From positions 55,080,758 through 55,144,757 of the forward strand of contig OX485805.1 in the NCBI GenBank assembly GCA_950295325.1: a stretch of 64,000 nt of DNA. Reading direction: 5' to 3'. The notes under the pieces were generated by a model. That model was not told where the DNA came from and searched no databases. It saw nothing but the letters and a program-made list of their open reading frames with translations. Of the stretch, positions 24,601 to 37,200 are shown piece after piece. Origin of the DNA: Polytrichum commune. Taxonomy: Eukaryota; Streptophyta; Polytrichopsida; Polytrichales; Polytrichaceae. The position numbers were made by a program, and so were the translations under genes. Positions within the stretch are counted from its first letter, which is position 1, and each line of letters opens with the position of its first letter.

Positions 24601-26029
24601 TTGTGTTTTGATCATCAATGTCAAGTATGGAGAAGTTTTTATCTTCTCCTTGACATAAGTCAATGTATATGACAAGGTTTCAAGCCCATATATATATATA
24701 ACACGATTTATGAAATTGATGAGGCCTGTATAAATTGTGTATTTGGTGGTATATTGAGACCCTACATTCTTTAAGGGTTAACCCACATCTTGATTTTGGG
24801 AAGCCATTTGTTCTCAACCTAGGCCCAAAATTTGGTGAACTCTATGACCATCCTAGTGTTGATTTTATCCACCACCTCATGGGCTTGGACGTCCATTACC
24901 AGGCCACCAAACATGATGTTTCCAAAAGCCTTCTGAGGAGCAACCTGGATGATAATGTTGTATTTAAGTAAATTGGACATATTTTCAAAATATGGACTTT
25001 ATGGCTGCTTAAATTCTATCATAAGATCTTACGATATACATTTGATAGACCTAAATTTTATAGGAGATGTGTGAATCCTTAGTGATTACTTGAATTCTAT
25101 GTTACCAAAATAAGATGAAAAGTATCACATATCTATATTTTGATGTTAAATACGGGAAAGTTTGCACCACCTTAGATTTCTCCACATCTGGTGCATAATC
25201 GCTTAAGTGGTTGATTATGGGCGTTTGTGCTCTACATGGAAAGCTACTCCTCTCCCACTTCGCAACACACAACACCGTGCTAATGAACGCATGCACCCAT
25301 CTTAAGAGCCCCCAAAGAATGCAATTCCTACGTGGCTATACCTTGCATTTGCACAATAAGACCATGTCAATGCCTTGCCAAATTCAAGCATAACATCCTC
25401 ATCATCACCACCACCTCCCCATAGAAAACCACACACTATACCACCCAAAACTCCAACCTACAATTCACCGACTTTGTTTTCTACCGGGATTGTGCCCCAC
25501 CACCGCAACACCAAACATTAGTAGACACTCTAGAAGATGCGGGATGGTATCACGTCACACTAAATATCCTCATAACAAGCTTCCAAGAAGCATCCACACA
25601 AACAATATCACCAGTCTATTTGAATAATGCTACATCCCCCTAATTGATGTAACAAATATGTTTAATAGCCATCAAATATTTGTAAACCTTACTCATGCTC
25701 AACATACAAAAATTGGGAAACCACCAACAACCAATAGTTCCACTTAAGCAACCACCCAAAATCCCTACTCAGACACCAAAATCCCAAGAATGGATCCTAC
25801 AACATGATGCCTAATTATTTAGCTGAAATAAAGGGATAAACACCTCATGAGGTCAGTCGAGGGAATCACACCAACACATCTTGCAACAAATACAAACACC
25901 CTACCCTCATAATACCCATTCTTGACATACACATAGTGAAACAAAAACTCATATACCAATAAACATGCCAATAAACATGCCAATAAACCAACAAATAGGC
26001 CCAAAATGGTCCCCTATCTTTGGTTACCC
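24601..26029. other. Gene-free stretch
   Basis: I see no gene. There is a short TA run near 24692-24700. A small tandem repeat at 25957-25990 (CCAATAAACATG three times, with variation) produces the CLLACLLV-like minus-strand frame, which is not a gene. A Cys-, His- and Pro-rich plus-strand stretch at 25210-25620 has no continuous frame. Confidence 0.5.
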
Positions 26030-26395
26030 ATAGGGATCCAAAGGGTGGACTTTTCATTGGAAACCTAAATGATGTGTGTGGGTGACTTTGAAATTAACCC
26101 CCCTACATACAAGAAGTTTATAGAAAAAAAACAAATGTATACATATTACATACCAACGGCATGTTGGAAAAAAATCCCATGTATTATATTAATCTTTTCA
26201 ATTTAATGTGATAAATGCTTTCACTACATATAAAAAAGGTAAAGCATGAACTAAAAAGGCATTTATTACGTATAAAATCCACTTTCACTATCCAAAGAAA
26301 AAGCCATTGAACACTTTTTCATGCATAGCATATAGCTCAACAATTGCATCAAACAAAAAAAGGCAAGAGCATAATAACTTGGCCACTATCTAGAG
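26030..26395. repeat. Dispersed repeat R2, copy 1
   Basis: This stretch aligns by eye with 28500-28835. The shared landmarks include TTCATTGGAAACC, AATGATGTGTG, AGAAGTTTATAGA, AACGGCATG, TTTCAATT-AATGTGATAAAT, ATCCACTTTCACT and GCAAGAGCATAATAACTTGG. Partial relatives are at 37530-37800 and 37210-37400. It is noncoding and its element type is unknown. Confidence 0.75.
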
Positions 26396-26829
26396 AGAAA
26401 CAACTCAAGGAAGACAATGAGCACTCCAAAAACCTCCAATTATTTGAATGTGCACACTAAAGAAAAAGAGAAAGAAAAAGAAACACCTCTCCCATATGTA
26501 TACTATGTACGCTAACTCTGTCATTCACGCCAACACTAAAAGTTGGCATCATGTATGTCTCTCTTCTCTAAATTGAATGTTGTGTTCCCATGACATGACA
26601 TGACACACTCTTCTTTGGCCTCGATACATGTTGCTTCATGCCATTTGAAAGAAACTCTCCTTGTGGTGACAAACCTTTAATGGAATATTTATTACACTTA
26701 CTCACCCTCACTCTCCCATTAGCGTGAACACACAATGATTTTTTATTTTATTTTTAAAATTATTATGCAGACGGACCACATACACTTTGGAATTTGCTCC
26801 AACTAAGAGAATACAAGCGTATGTTTGAC

Positions 26830-27085
26830 ATGGCAAGTTGGGCAGGCTGCCCGGGAGGTTTTTGGGCATATATAGTTGGTCAAGATCCTAGTGATTCTAA
26901 ATCCAACCGGTTACATGTTGGCATCTTCTAGTTTTGCTTTTATTCATTTGAGGAGGTATATGCTTCTATAGATTCCTCTAAAATGATCGGTTATTCTCCT
27001 GAAGTCTTGAACTTCAACCGGTTATTTTTCAAACTCAATCGGTTCATTTGTAACTAACCGCTTGTTCTCCCCAAGAAGTGTTCCA
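26830..27085. repeat. Dispersed repeat R5 with AACCGGTT palindromes, copy 1
   Basis: This stretch shares an ordered set of blocks with 56815-57020: TTTGGGCAT, GGTCRAGATCCTAGTG, AACCRGTT, TCATGTYRATATCTT, GATCGGTTAT, GAACCGGTTATT and CAANCGGTT. Several copies of the 8-base palindrome AACCGGTT or one-mismatch variants are spaced along it. The second copy lies a few hundred bases upstream of the phospholipase gene. It is noncoding. Confidence 0.72.
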
Positions 27086-27506
27086 GACCCACGAGGCAAT
27101 TTCAACACCTGAAACCAAATTGAGCTTCCCTCCTTATTGTCACATTTCCCTCCCATATATCATGGGCTTTGACATTAAAGTAATCCACCAAAGAATTTAA
27201 ACCACACGCTCACGTGCATCACGTTGTCATCATCGTTATTATTGCAATGTTGACTTTGTGTTATTACATAATGTCACATGGTACACTAATTCTCTATTAT
27301 CATGCATTTATATTAACACTACATACCTCCTTAATAACATGTCCACTTTGGTTGCCACAAGTGTGATATTGGGGAGGTTAGAGTAGATCAACTTACATCG
27401 AGTGAAGAATCAAGACAATTAAGTCACATAACAACCTACGCTATGTTGATTGGACTTTCTCTCTTTAATAATGATTTTTATTTCAAGTTTTGAAGAGAGG
27501 AGCATT

Positions 27507-28131
27507 GGGGTGCAAGCATGGGAAAGTGGACTAAAATAGTTCTCCGATATACTAAAGCCATCAATTTTTTTGGTCAAACGCCTAAAAGTAGTAGCAAAGT
27601 GTTGTTTAAATTGGATATTTTCTCATGATGACCTCTATTGTTGTGTTAAATACTCAATTGTAAGATATCAAGTTGAGGTCTTTAGAACTTATTATTAAAA
27701 GTGATGCTCGAAAGCAAATGGTTGAATCCGGTTTTGGATGTAGATTTCATGACCTTAAATATTTTGAAGTTGGAGTTATTTCATATTTCTTGATTTCACT
27801 ATCCAATTGAGGGCATCATCAAAAAAATTTAATATTTTTTTTGTAGGAAACCATCAATTTAATGTAATTTTATCATATTTTAAACAAATTTTAGACAATC
27901 ACTTGTTCAATATCATCTACTTGCACACCACTTGCATCGTCTTCTAAAATATGTAGACTTTTCTTGGAATTTTTTTGTCATCATAAATTGCTTGGCTTTG
28001 TAGATCAACATTTTTTTTAATGTCTATGAAATTTATCTTCACAAAATTCAGAGTTAGTGTATAGTTTTGAATCAATTTCACTAAACACTAGGCAAGGATC
28101 ATGAGTTGTCCATTGTACCGTGCTTGCACCC
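27507..28131. mobile_element. TIR element R1, copy 1 (hAT- or Mutator-like, no coding)
   Basis: The left end is GGGGTGCAAGCATGGGAAAG at 27507, and the right end is its complement, ACCGTGCTTGCACCC, ending at 28131. Terminal inverted repeats are about 22 bp. The interior aligns along its length with a second copy at 45549-46312, with shared blocks such as AAAGTGTTGTTTAAATTGGA, TTTCATGACCTTAAATATTT and TCAATATCAYCTACTTGCAC. No clear target duplication was found. The interior is noncoding. Confidence 0.78.
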
Positions 28132-28499
28132 ATTGGAGTGATGAAGCCACATATAGATGATTATACATAATTCCATCCAAATTTAGAGTTGGCAATTTTA
28201 TCCCATTTGTATGGTTTTCGGGCAATTCTAGCTATTTCATTCACAAAAACTGTAGAATATTATATTTTGTATTTGTAGAATCACAAATCACCGGTGTATA
28301 GTTGTATTAAAAATTGCTACTTACTTACTAAGCAATTCATGACTTTCAACTTATTCAACCTAGCAATCCAAGTCCAATATGATGTTTCTCTACCACCGAT
28401 ATATCTATCCAATGCGGATAATCCAAAAGTACACTGATAACTCTCAAGAAATGACCTAGAATGTGCCTTCTAGAACATATCTACTTTAGAACAACTTGG

Positions 28500-28840
28500 A
28501 ATGCCCAAGGGTGAACTCCTCATTGGAAACCAAAATGATGTGTGGGGGTCACTATGAGATTAAACCCCCTATATATGAGAAGTTTATAGAGAAAAATAAT
28601 TATTAACATATTAACGGCATGCTAGCAATGGACTCATGTATTTATACTAGGTTTTTCAATTCAATGTGATAAATACCTCGACTACATATACAAAATATAC
28701 ATCATGAATTAAATAGACCCTTATTACACATGGAATCCACTTTCACTTTCTTATGAAAAAGTCATTTTCGTCCATAGCGTGTAACTCAATGATTGTATCA
28801 AACAAAGACAAGAGCATTATAACTTAGCCACAAATTGGAG
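28500..28840. repeat. Dispersed repeat R2, copy 2
   Basis: This is homologous to 26030-26395 over most of its length (see that entry for the landmarks). It is slightly shorter and diverged by substitutions and small deletions. It is noncoding. Confidence 0.75.
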
Positions 28841-29379
28841 AGCATAACTCAAGGATGCCCATGAGCGCTCCAAATACCACTTTGTATCATACACTCTAAA
28901 TTTTGGCCTATCCATGAATGTGGATGGAGAAGTCATAGAGAAATTTGGAAGCCCACCTTGAATTGGTATGAATGTCCAAAGGTGATGGCCACAATGCCAT
29001 ATACAATCACATAGTAAGGCTCCTCTAATTATGTTGAATATTGACTCTATAATAGTTAACAATTTTTGAGCATGTGGTCCAAACGTTTTTACATATGTCT
29101 TTTCACAAATGTATTTACGGTGTTTGTTTGTAGATCCACACCAAATCATGCACCGGTTAAACTTAGGTATCCATTTGAAATAGCTAACCGAATTAGACCC
29201 GCTTAATCTACATGCTCTAAGATTCACATTCTTGTGAACGGGTGCTATGAGTCGGGATGACACGGTTCCAAGGTGGTCTATATAGAATGAAAAAAAGACA
29301 TGTAGCAACCATAAAGTTGGAAAGGTTGTTGAACCATGGGTGATGATGCTTAAATTATTGATAAACCATTGTGGCTTAC

Positions 29380-30275
29380 AATAAGATTGAGAAGTGCCAC
29401 ACGTGCATCATTGAGGAGGTGATTAAGGAGCACCTCAAGCTTGCGACATACACCAAGAAGAATAGCTTGACGACACATGTGAACATGCCTAACAAGATGG
29501 TTCCCAAGATTGACATTGAGGTGGTGGACGCCACCGTGCAAGAGATGGGGGCACATGTTGTCCGACATTACCCAAATGATGTTTGTGACCACTACAATGA
29601 TCTCCATTCCCATGGTAGACCTCGAGATTGTGTAAACACTGGGCCTCAACGCCCAATGTGTGTGGTTGGTGAAGGTTGGGATTAACTTTACATGGAAGAA
29701 GATTTTTGTGTTGGAGGACGTTGGTTTTCAACTTTAGCAATGGGAAGCCCTCTTCTCACGTCATCGTTTGGGTACAAAATTACCAATCTTCTCATCCTTC
29801 GATCGCATTTTGATGTTCCAGCAAATCCACATGCTCACCCCATCACACGGTTTTCCAAGGCAGTTTGTCGTACTATGGCAGCGCCCTTTTGGAACACAAA
29901 ATTAAAGGAGAGAGTGCACTACATATGGATGGTTATTATGTGGTGGGAGTGACTACCATCTCATACCTTGGAATTGGTTGCATCGTAAACATAGTCTCCA
30001 AGGAGGAGAGGAATTACCTCGTGCTCATTGCAAATAACCCACAATGCATTTACCTTGACTTTGCAAGAATGTCATCAATGAGAGTGGGCAAGAGGGTTCA
30101 GTGGGTTTGTTGCAAACATTTGTACTATGTATTTAGGTATTTGTGCAAGGTTGACTAAGCCACGGACAAGTTTATTCACGCACCCGCATTTAGCTACAAC
30201 AAGGCAATGCGTCTTCTTGAGCTCGCAAGTGTTGTGGAGCAAGCTTAATGCAGTGAGAGTGAAGGCCATGAAGAC
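29380..30275 (+). pseudogene. Degenerate coding remnant with SWIM-like zinc-finger end
   Basis: Codon-like sequence continues through a stop at 29683, a shift of frame near 29870-29950 and another stop at 30156. The first part reads EKCHTCIIEEVIKEHLKLA and HVNMPNKMVPKIDIEVVDA. The later part reads HMDGYYVVGVTTISYLG, NPQCIYLDF, QWVCCKHLYYVFRYLCK and, past the stop, KFIHAPAFSYNKAMRLLELA. The spaced Cys followed by Cys-x-His resembles the end of a SWIM zinc finger, which is found in MULE/FAR1-type transposases and some plant proteins, but one cysteine position is not clear. The parent family is not identified. The breaks mean it is not a working gene. Confidence 0.5.
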
Positions 30276-31289
30276 ATATTTTAAGATTTTGAAACGTATA
30301 TGTTTGCCCCAAGGAAATGTAGTGCATAGTGATGTTGGAATTGTTTAATTGTTCACCACAATAAGGCACTTAACATTCCCTATCCATGTTTGTCATTTCA
30401 ATAAAGTACCCATAACCATGGAACCATCATTCACCCTATAATCCATGATAATAAAGTCCAATTCAACAATTATTATCTTTCAAACATATTATATCCAACA
30501 TTTATAGTTCACAATCGAATGTTTATACATAATATGATTGAAGTATTTTGTTTAGAGATGTTGATATTTGTTTTGATGTGATTGATTTCAACGTAATTGT
30601 ATTGGTTTGAACTGATATTGAATAATGCATTTGTCTTTTGATAGTGCAAAATTGATTACCACGGTGTGATAGTTTATCATAGCTTTATTCACATTGTGAC
30701 ATTCAAGTTGCTTTAAGAAAATTTGAAAATCACCGATGGCATTATAGTAGAGTTCTATATTCACAACGTCTTATACCCTATAGCTATGTGCTATTTGTAT
30801 CTCCTATTCTTAAATTAGACCCCTTTTGTGCATCTACATGGGTATGTATGGCCAATATTAGCTTGTATTTAAGTAAATTTGGACATGTTCTCAAAACTTA
30901 GATTTTGTGGTTGCTTCAATTCTATTGGCAGATTTGTCGATACAATTCTAATTTATCTAATTTTCATGGGAGATATGTGAATCCACAATGATTTCCTGAA
31001 TATTACGCTATCAACATATGATGAAAAAAAAAACACAATTTTTGATGTGAAATATTCAAATGTTGAATATTAGAACTACAATAAAATTGCTATAATATTG
31101 TCATAATCAACTCTCATGTTCTATTAGACAATCCTACATACAATCTTATTGGAGGATCTTACAAGAGGATTCATCATGTTGTACTTTGACTTTGACTTAG
31201 TTCAAATTTAGTGTTATATATATATATAATTATTAAGTGCATCCCCTGGATACATACATATGGGTGGATAACAATCTATTGAGTAGATG
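30276..31289. other. Gene-free stretch
   Basis: AT-rich sequence with a TA run near 31216-31228 and no credible frame. I see nothing else in it. Confidence 0.5.
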
Positions 31290-31780
31290 AACTACTCCAT
31301 TTAAGGTATTTAGTGGCACATGCGTAATAATGCCACTTACCCTAATTTGAGGCGTACACTAGGTTATATTAATGATCAACAACTTCACCATTAGCATCAC
31401 CTCATGACACTTGGCGTTCAAATGCATGTATTAATATCTTGGCAAGAGTATGTTCAATAATATATTGAGGTGTATCCCTATGTTACACAATAGTCTACAA
31501 GTTGACTAAAGAGCACACAAATGACATTTGATATTGGTATGCTTGATAATTTCTTCCCCTTGGATACTAAATTACAAAACTATCGTCTAAATGTATCCCA
31601 AGGTGCTATCCTAAATCACTTAAAAAAAATTTATGTAAAAAAAAATCACTTAGAAAAAGTTACTAATGTTGACAAATAGTATCATATTGACAATTAGCGG
31701 GCAAGACACTTCAAGACCTCTAGGCATCTAGTTTAGGCCCTTTGCAAGTAGTTCACATGACACTAAATACTAGATAGTGT
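31290..31780 (+). mobile_element. CACTA-like non-autonomous element, copy C
   Basis: This is the same family and orientation as copy A. The left end is ACTACTCCATTTAAGGTATT followed by TAGTGGCACATGCGTAATA. Near the right end are AGACCTCTAGGCATCTAGTT and GACACTAAATAC. The termini are mutated and small A-rich insertions occur near 31620-31650, so this copy is older than A. Confidence 0.72.
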
Positions 31781-32332
31781 GGTCTTTCACAAGTAATTGT
31801 ATCATCAGAATGTTTTTTCATTTTATGTTCTATTTGAAAACCTATATGGGAGTTTACTAAGCAATTACTATGTGAAAGGTGAAGGTTTTTGGCCCCACCT
31901 AGAGGTACTACCCTTTGTGTATGTAGTGATTGCTTTGTAAGCTAGGAGCCTTAGTTTATCTTCAAAACTTATGGTTAATGGGCATTCCCAAAATGGTTTT
32001 GAAGATCAGAAAATTTCAATGGAAAATTCACAAATGTTAGTGGACCCTAATGGCAACAATTCTAGTAACTCATTCTTGTGCTCCATATATAATAAAAATT
32101 ATTTGGTAATAAAAATTAACTTTGCGAGCTTCTGCCTCTTTCTTGGTAGATCAAACCACATTACATTCAAATATTTATACATATAAGACCACATTGAATT
32201 AGGTTGTCTTTTGGTGTCAAATTTATTATACAAATTGGAAAGGAATGTTCTTGTCAGTTTTTGTTGTCATATTCCTCCCAACATATTTTGGAAAGTGCAC
32301 GTTTCTTTGTGAAAGCAACACTACATAAATCA

Positions 32333-32369
32333 AAGAAGAAGAAGAAGAAGAAGAAGAAGAAGAAGAAGC
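32333..32369. repeat. (AAG)n microsatellite
   Basis: About twelve AAG/GAA triplets in a row. The polylysine frame reading through it is an artefact of the repeat. Confidence 0.95.
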
Positions 32370-33360
32370 TATTAAGCTCAATCCAATGCTTCAAAAACTT
32401 TAACAAGTGTTAGGTTGACCTATGAGCAACTCCAAAGGTACATAAGTTACACCCAACACCAACATTGAACCTAAAACTTACACTGCGTACACAACACAAC
32501 TAACGACTATTATTGAAGACAAAGAGCTTGATCTCACCATCATGGGACCCTCCATACAATTGGGAGATTCAAATGTGCAGTTGCGACACATGATGTTGGT
32601 TTTAGGTTATGTGTTATTTTTAGGTATACCTATCTGGCACCTTGTGGATAGTCGAGGTGAATTTGATGTTGCGTGATGCTCCTCGTCCATGGCCGGCCTG
32701 TTTAGCTTAATTGCCGCGCCGTCGACCTTGTCAAGTCCGTTTCAAGTTCAACCCAAATCTTGCACATATTCCCAGGGAATACCACCAGATCTGCTTACCT
32801 TCAAAAGTATGAAACCAGACACACTTGAGCACATTCACGCACCTTTTATGAGTCGAGGGACATGTGTAAGTTACAGATTGGCTCTCAGGGTGTTGTTGAC
32901 TGACTCCAATTTCTGAGCCAGTTGAGTACTCTCTTCAATACCCACTTCTGAGAGTCTGTAACCTAATATGTCTGTGACCATGTCTGTAACTAGCTTGGCT
33001 ACCAGTCACAGCCTTGAGTTGCAAGTAAACTTGATTTCGAGATGTAGACAGCAAATCTGATCTCGACCAGTATTTTATTTCGGATCTGACAGATGTTTTT
33101 GAGCGAGGTTTCATACAATATAGCGGCTGAGACATTAGAGACACTTCCGGGGGTATGTTAGAAAGGAGACGCTTTTGGGACACGTTCAAGGTTTGCTAGT
33201 CTAATTGCCGCAATATAGTCCACAGTAATGCGGAAGTAGCCCGTGGGCGAAGAGGCTCATTGAAAACCCGACGTTCACATCTATGTATTGATCTCTCTCC
33301 ATCTGCACACTGTTGGTGTGAATTTCACTTCCTTCTGTAACCCCCCTGGTTGCGAAAGAT

Positions 33361-34239
33361 ATGTCATCAGATTCTGACAACGAGCAAGAGCCAGTCGGCA
33401 AAAGCCATTCCGATCTGTACAGCGAAATGTTTCGGAACATCCTACAACGTGGCATCAATGCGGAGCTCCCTCCTAGCGAGTTGGCTTCCCAAATCCTCGC
33501 TCTAATTACGGAGAGGGTAGCATCAGCCGACCCGAAGGAGAAGATAAGCACCGATGGCGACACGCCGGGGTTGGAGGAAATGGGCTGGACTCTATGGGGG
33601 ACGGTCGATGTGCTGGCCCGGGAAGACGTGAGCCACCACGACTTGCTCATAGAATTCATCAATGCATTCTACGCATGTTTGCGAGTGCAGGAGGACTGGT
33701 CGCTATGGGGCTACGACATGGTGGACACTAATTTCTTACTCGGCCCGGCATTCCGGGAGTCGTTGCAAGGGGCTGGGCCGGATGCGCAGCTACCGCCCGG
33801 CATCCCCGGGGCGACCGAGGAGGAGCAGAGGATCACGAGTTGGTGCAACTACTGCCGGTTCGTCGCGCGAATGACACGGGACACGGAGCAGGACTTCTCG
33901 TTGTACTTGCTGTGGTTTGCGAGGGAGGCACTCGAGGATTGCACTTGGTGCGTCTGCGAGAACCCCAACGCGGCCATCCTTGCGTTGGAGGGGGTCATCG
34001 AGATTGCTGGTCCGAAGATGTTTGAATCCGACACCGACTTTGGCAAGAGTGGTGATGGTGGGGATGGCGCCCGCCAGTGGACGGGGAAGTCGGGTTTTTG
34101 CAGGGAGAGGTGGATGTTCTGGGAGACAGAGCTACTCAAAATCGCGGGAGACACGTCGCAGTATCCTGCTAGAGTGAAGGATTCGGCACGTCGCACAGCC
34201 GCCAACATGAAATCTATTCGTGAAGGAATGGAGGCATAA
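33361..34239 (+). CDS. DUF3632-like protein, fungal-type, intronless
   Basis: A single uninterrupted frame of 292 residues runs from ATG at 33361 to TAA. The pattern fits the DUF3632 family (PF12311), which I know mainly from ascomycete and basidiomycete fungi and whose function is unknown. Visible features are an acidic N-terminus, a W-T-L-W block at 76-79, a central WCNYCRFVARMTRDT block at 161-175, LYLLWFAREALED at 181-193, an AAILALEGVIEIAG helix, and a late RWMFWETELLKIA block with R250, W251 and W254. There is no signal peptide or membrane segment, so it is probably soluble and intracellular. The coding sequence is clearly GC-rich, while the flanks are AT-rich, and no intron is present. 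No neighbouring gene hints at a role. It is intact, with no stops or frameshifts. The family assignment is by eye. Confidence 0.8.
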   Translation: MSSDSDNEQEPVGKSHSDLYSEMFRNILQRGINAELPPSELASQILALITERVASADPKEKISTDGDTPGLEEMGWTLWGTVDVLAREDVSHHDLLIEFINAFYACLRVQEDWSLWGYDMVDTNFLLGPAFRESLQGAGPDAQLPPGIPGATEEEQRITSWCNYCRFVARMTRDTEQDFSLYLLWFAREALEDCTWCVCENPNAAILALEGVIEIAGPKMFESDTDFGKSGDGGDGARQWTGKSGFCRERWMFWETELLKIAGDTSQYPARVKDSARRTAANMKSIREGMEA

Positions 34240-37200
34240 GAATCCTCCTGCGACCTCCTTCCTCATTGTCACACAGCTGCAGAGAGATGCTCGACCTCGC
34301 ACAGACACACCATGGTTGTCTGAATTTGCCAATACACTTAATTAATGTATTCAGGGACATCATGCTAGGATAATTATCAGGAACATCATAACCTCATTGA
34401 CTTCGTCATCAACATGTAGTAAAGTGAGAAATTTACACGCATTAATAGTTTGCTCAGTGAAGGCAATTCCAAGTGCAAGGGAGGTCTGACATGAAGATCA
34501 ATATTAGAGTCTTCCTCTTTTAGGGTTTTGAGATTGCCCTCAGGATGTCATTCGCTGCTACTGGTCATGCAACCTTTCACTAGCTTGTACTAAGCTCCCT
34601 GGGATCAGATCTGAAGAGCGCCCATGTTCGAAGATAAACTCAACAGTCAAGCACTGAATCGAGCAGTCCAAACACAGGATTCTCCAAACAGTTACCATAC
34701 AAAAGCCAGACTCAATGAGGAAAGGCACAATTGTACATATATCGAGATGGTATACCACAGAGAGCATACAGATAGTTCTTCTTGAGGATGAATTTTGGCT
34801 TTCAATAAAGAGTATTAACACTGGCTATGGACACTTTAGATTCAGTCGGCTCAGTTCAAGTGCTCTTGTCTGAGTGTGTGGTATGTTGTCACAGGGGAGC
34901 AAATCACCAACTAATTTGGCATTCTGCACGATAGAACTTCTGACTGATTTTTCTGAAGCTTCACCCTAACAGGTCGGTAAGTTTCTTGGTGCCAAGTAAG
35001 TATGTCAGAAGTTTTAATATACGCATGAGTCGACATGGAATCCGCCTTTGCATGATCTTGAAATCTCTCAAAGCTTAGGAAACACACATGTATTGATATT
35101 CAACACCTGGCAGTACGCATAATTCTCCACTGACATAAAATTCATATTAAACCTGTGCCAAATGCTTGAAGTTGTATTCACTTGGAAACAGCCATCAGAG
35201 CAATGAAAGCTAATGGCTTCCCAATTCAAGCCCAATCTACATACTCCCTGACAAAACTGAAACTAACTCAACAAACAGAATTGCCCAAACTGAACAAACA
35301 GAAATTTTGGAACTACACAGGAAGGTGATAAAATTGACTTATAGATATGAGCTGTTAGAAACTGCACTAAGTAGTTCTATAACTGTGGGCCACATTGGTT
35401 CTCAACCCACGCTAAACTTTTAATACAAAATTAGCGTGGGCCACATTAATTTCTTTCTTTCTTCTTCTAGAAAATCCATGTGGGTGATTGTTTAATTTTG
35501 TGTTATTTTATTCATATAACTAATAATCAAATCGTTGGTCGGAAATCTTCCTGCAGACTTAGGGGAAGATATGGGGTCTTTTGGACCCACGTTATTTCCA
35601 CTCTGACTAGAAAATTAGTGTACTCTATGTTAATTATTTTAACTCTAATTTTCCACCCACACTAATAGGACTATTTAGTGAGGTTGCTAAGTGCCCATGA
35701 TCTGTGACACACTCTCATTAAGGGATGGCCTAAATTGAGGTTTCGTGTTGTTGCAATTATGGCTCTAACTTATGTGTCGCAATGTAGTTAGGAAGAGCAG
35801 ACATCATCGATGATAAAATTGGAATTTCTTGTAACCTAATTGGGTCTACCAGGTTTTCTTGTCCTTGACAAGTCTTGCCATATTATACATAATTATAGTA
35901 TGCCCACACTAGGGCTAATTGCCACTTCTTGGATGTTGGAGTCCCTCTTATAGGGAAAGTTCATCCCTTTCTAATATTTACTACTTTTAATAAGGATTTT
36001 TTGCCCATAACATTATTCAGCTGCATGGTTGTGTTTCAATCTATATTTAGCATATGACATGAGCCTCCACTATTTTACCTTCATGGGAAGAAACTTAGAA
36101 AACATGAAGAAACTAATGTTGGTACGAATAATGAATAGTGCCAATTTCAATAGTAAGAACTATTGTGCATAGTGTCGGTATTTTCAATGATGATGCTACT
36201 ATAAATAATATTTTTAGGGATGAACAATGTTTCCTACAAATATGCATAGTGCCGGGAGGACAACTCCATCAAAAATTCCATATTCAGCTTGAATGTATGA
36301 ATAGTATACACATATTCTTACTTTGTTCGGGGGGGGGCATAGATTATAATTGACATATTCCAAGGTCATGGAACCGACCCACATGGTCAGAATATGTTAT
36401 CATGCCCTACTCATACTTGTTCACTTCACTCCATACCAAACAAAAACTCTTATGAAGATGAAAACTCTCCCACTCTTGTGGACCACTCGCTAGTCCTTGT
36501 GCGGGGCCACATGCTATTAGTTGATGGCTCAATGTGCCAAATTCACTCTCCAATGATCATTGTCATGCTCATCACCTTTAGATGGAACATTTTATAATCT
36601 AGAATTGACTGAATTCATGTTACCATCGATGGGTTCCAACACTCCCAGTGATGTGTTACTACATTCTCATTGAAAACATACACATACTTTCTTCTTATCT
36701 GAGACTCCCAAAAGTCCAGAAATGTGTTTTAGGTGTTTAAGATTGCTTATTATAATTAATGTAAGCTGAAATTGCAAAAAGCGACCCCACCTAAATTTAA
36801 TCCAAATATCACTAAATCATAGCATAAGTACAATCTGTATGAAGAAATCAAAAGATTAAGTTACATTAAAAGCTAGGATTTAAGTGTATTTTGGATTTAT
36901 GCATGAATTTTGGACAATTTTCAGCCGTCAATATGACATTACCCTAAATTGCAAAACTAAACAAGTATGGTGGTTGGCAAATATGGAAATTGAACATTCG
37001 AAGTTGTGGTTGTTGGGTTGTTGTTTTTGTGTTGTTATTTGATGGTGTGGGGCCCATAAGTGCACATCCCTTGTTGTTTTAGGATATAAGTGGTTTGTCC
37101 ACATATACTTTGATATTAGTTTAAATTTGTATAAATGACCTAGGCTCAAATATATACCATGTATATCTTATCACCATTTAAAATTATGATTGTTTCATCC

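Noticed and set aside
33201-33662. 153-residue minus-strand frame
   Set aside because: It is the antisense shadow of the GC-rich DUF3632-like gene; GC-rich coding sequence commonly leaves the other strand open.
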